Shown piece by piece: positions 39,731 to 40,010 of a DNA stretch of 40,010 bases (position 1 is its first letter; every line of letters begins with the position of its first letter). The translations under genes and the position numbers were made by a program. Below the pieces are notes generated by a model, which saw only the letters and a program-made list of their open reading frames with translations, was not told the DNA's origin and did no database searches. The stretch spans positions 1 to 40,010 of the forward strand of contig JAJEEA010000379.1 of NCBI GenBank assembly GCA_022821235.1. Direction: 5' to 3'. This stretch comes from Vicinamibacteria bacterium. Its GTDB lineage: Bacteria > Acidobacteriota > Vicinamibacteria > Vicinamibacterales > UBA8438.

Positions 39731-40010
39731 GGTCAGGTACGCGTCGTCGTCCGGCCGGCCCGGGTAGTGCAGGCCGGCCTCCGCATCGAGCAGCAAGCGG
39801 ACGACCTCGACGTAGGCATCGGCCCGGTCCCGTGCGCCGCCCGAGTAGCGCGCGCCGTGGACCGCCCACCCGAGCGGCGAGCTGTCGTGGCACGGATCGA
39901 AGAGGTCGATCGGCGCGCCGGCCTCCAGCAGCAGGCGGGCGTTGTCAGGCTGGCCGAACCACGCCGCCTGGTGCAGCGGGGTCCCCTCGTCGAGGCCCGT
40001 CGCCGTCAGA
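39644..40010 (-). CDS. Ankyrin-repeat protein, C-terminal part only
   Basis: 122 codons are visible up to the right edge (including stop). DEGTPLHQAAWFGQPDNARLLLEAGAPIDLFD is a canonical ankyrin repeat, followed by a partial one with SPLGWAVHGARYSGG ... VEVVRLLLDAEAG. Ankyrin proteins bind other proteins; in bacteria they can be structural, regulatory or host-directed. The frame ends RRRARPRT and TGA at 39644-39646, after losing an earlier TGA shared by the two downstream repeat units. The N terminus lies outside the window. Confidence 0.82.
   Translation of the reverse strand, partial: LTATGLDEGTPLHQAAWFGQPDNARLLLEAGAPIDLFDPCHDSSPLGWAVHGARYSGGARDRADAYVEVVRLLLDAEAGLHYPGRPDDDAYLTRMMADATPAVLPLLKDVAAARRRARPRT

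Noticed and set aside
1-40010. tRNA, rRNA or riboswitch
   Set aside because: I looked for tRNA-like cloverleaf ends, conserved rRNA blocks and common riboswitch cores in the gaps and saw none. A covariance-model scan would be decisive.

Overview
This is a very GC-rich bacterial window. It encodes mostly secreted or periplasmic catabolic proteins, several families that are abundant in Acidobacteriota (a DUF5916 outer-membrane-type protein, a tricorn-like S41 protease, c-type haem proteins fused to a type II copper monooxygenase fold, secreted serine hydrolases and a secreted amidase), and a layer of Rpn nucleases, toxin-antitoxin debris and short repeats. I infer a Vicinamibacteria-like acidobacterium, possibly host-associated or marine; nothing in the window (no rRNA, no marker tree) proves it.

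Layout. 1-3781: divergent one-carbon genes, an FAD/GcvT dehydrogenase (minus, cut by the left edge) and a GcvT-family methyltransferase. 3782-9223: a zinc-ribbon small protein, a secreted protein of unknown function, a class C beta-lactamase-fold hydrolase, and a two-gene unit (haem/copper protein plus small secreted partner). 9422-21066: DUF5916 protein, threonine deaminase IlvA, secreted amidase, DUF2272 protein and tricorn-like protease, all on plus. 21249-28486: an accessory zone bounded by two direct 1.25-kb repeats, each holding an Rpn-family nuclease gene. Between them lie a decayed gene tail, a helicase stub, an antitoxin with a broken VapC, a cyclase, and an AbiEi-type regulator with a nucleotidyltransferase. 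28572-31072: a second haem/copper plus partner unit, whose first gene has an in-frame amber codon. 31050-34708: a COG4091 oxidoreductase, an EctD-like PhyH dioxygenase, a coupled small ORF, a cupin and a HAD hydrolase. 34844-40010: GNAT, a class A beta-lactamase-fold hydrolase, a frameshifted Uma2 nuclease, MutY, a second HAD and the C-terminal part of an ankyrin-repeat protein.

Two patterns cut across the gene list. First, a short intergenic repeat of about 80-85 bp with a 15-bp hairpin (about seven copies or parts) lies upstream of two genes, after one gene, and in one case supplies a stop codon. Second, stop-containing 3' ends of genes are repeatedly found duplicated next to, or away from, the parent gene (Rpn, PhyH, MutY, HAD, ankyrin, DUF2272). 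The window looks like a genome with active local duplication and gene decay.

No tRNA, rRNA, CRISPR array or complete insertion sequence was recognised. All identifications are from reading motifs and recalled family sequences; no search was run.
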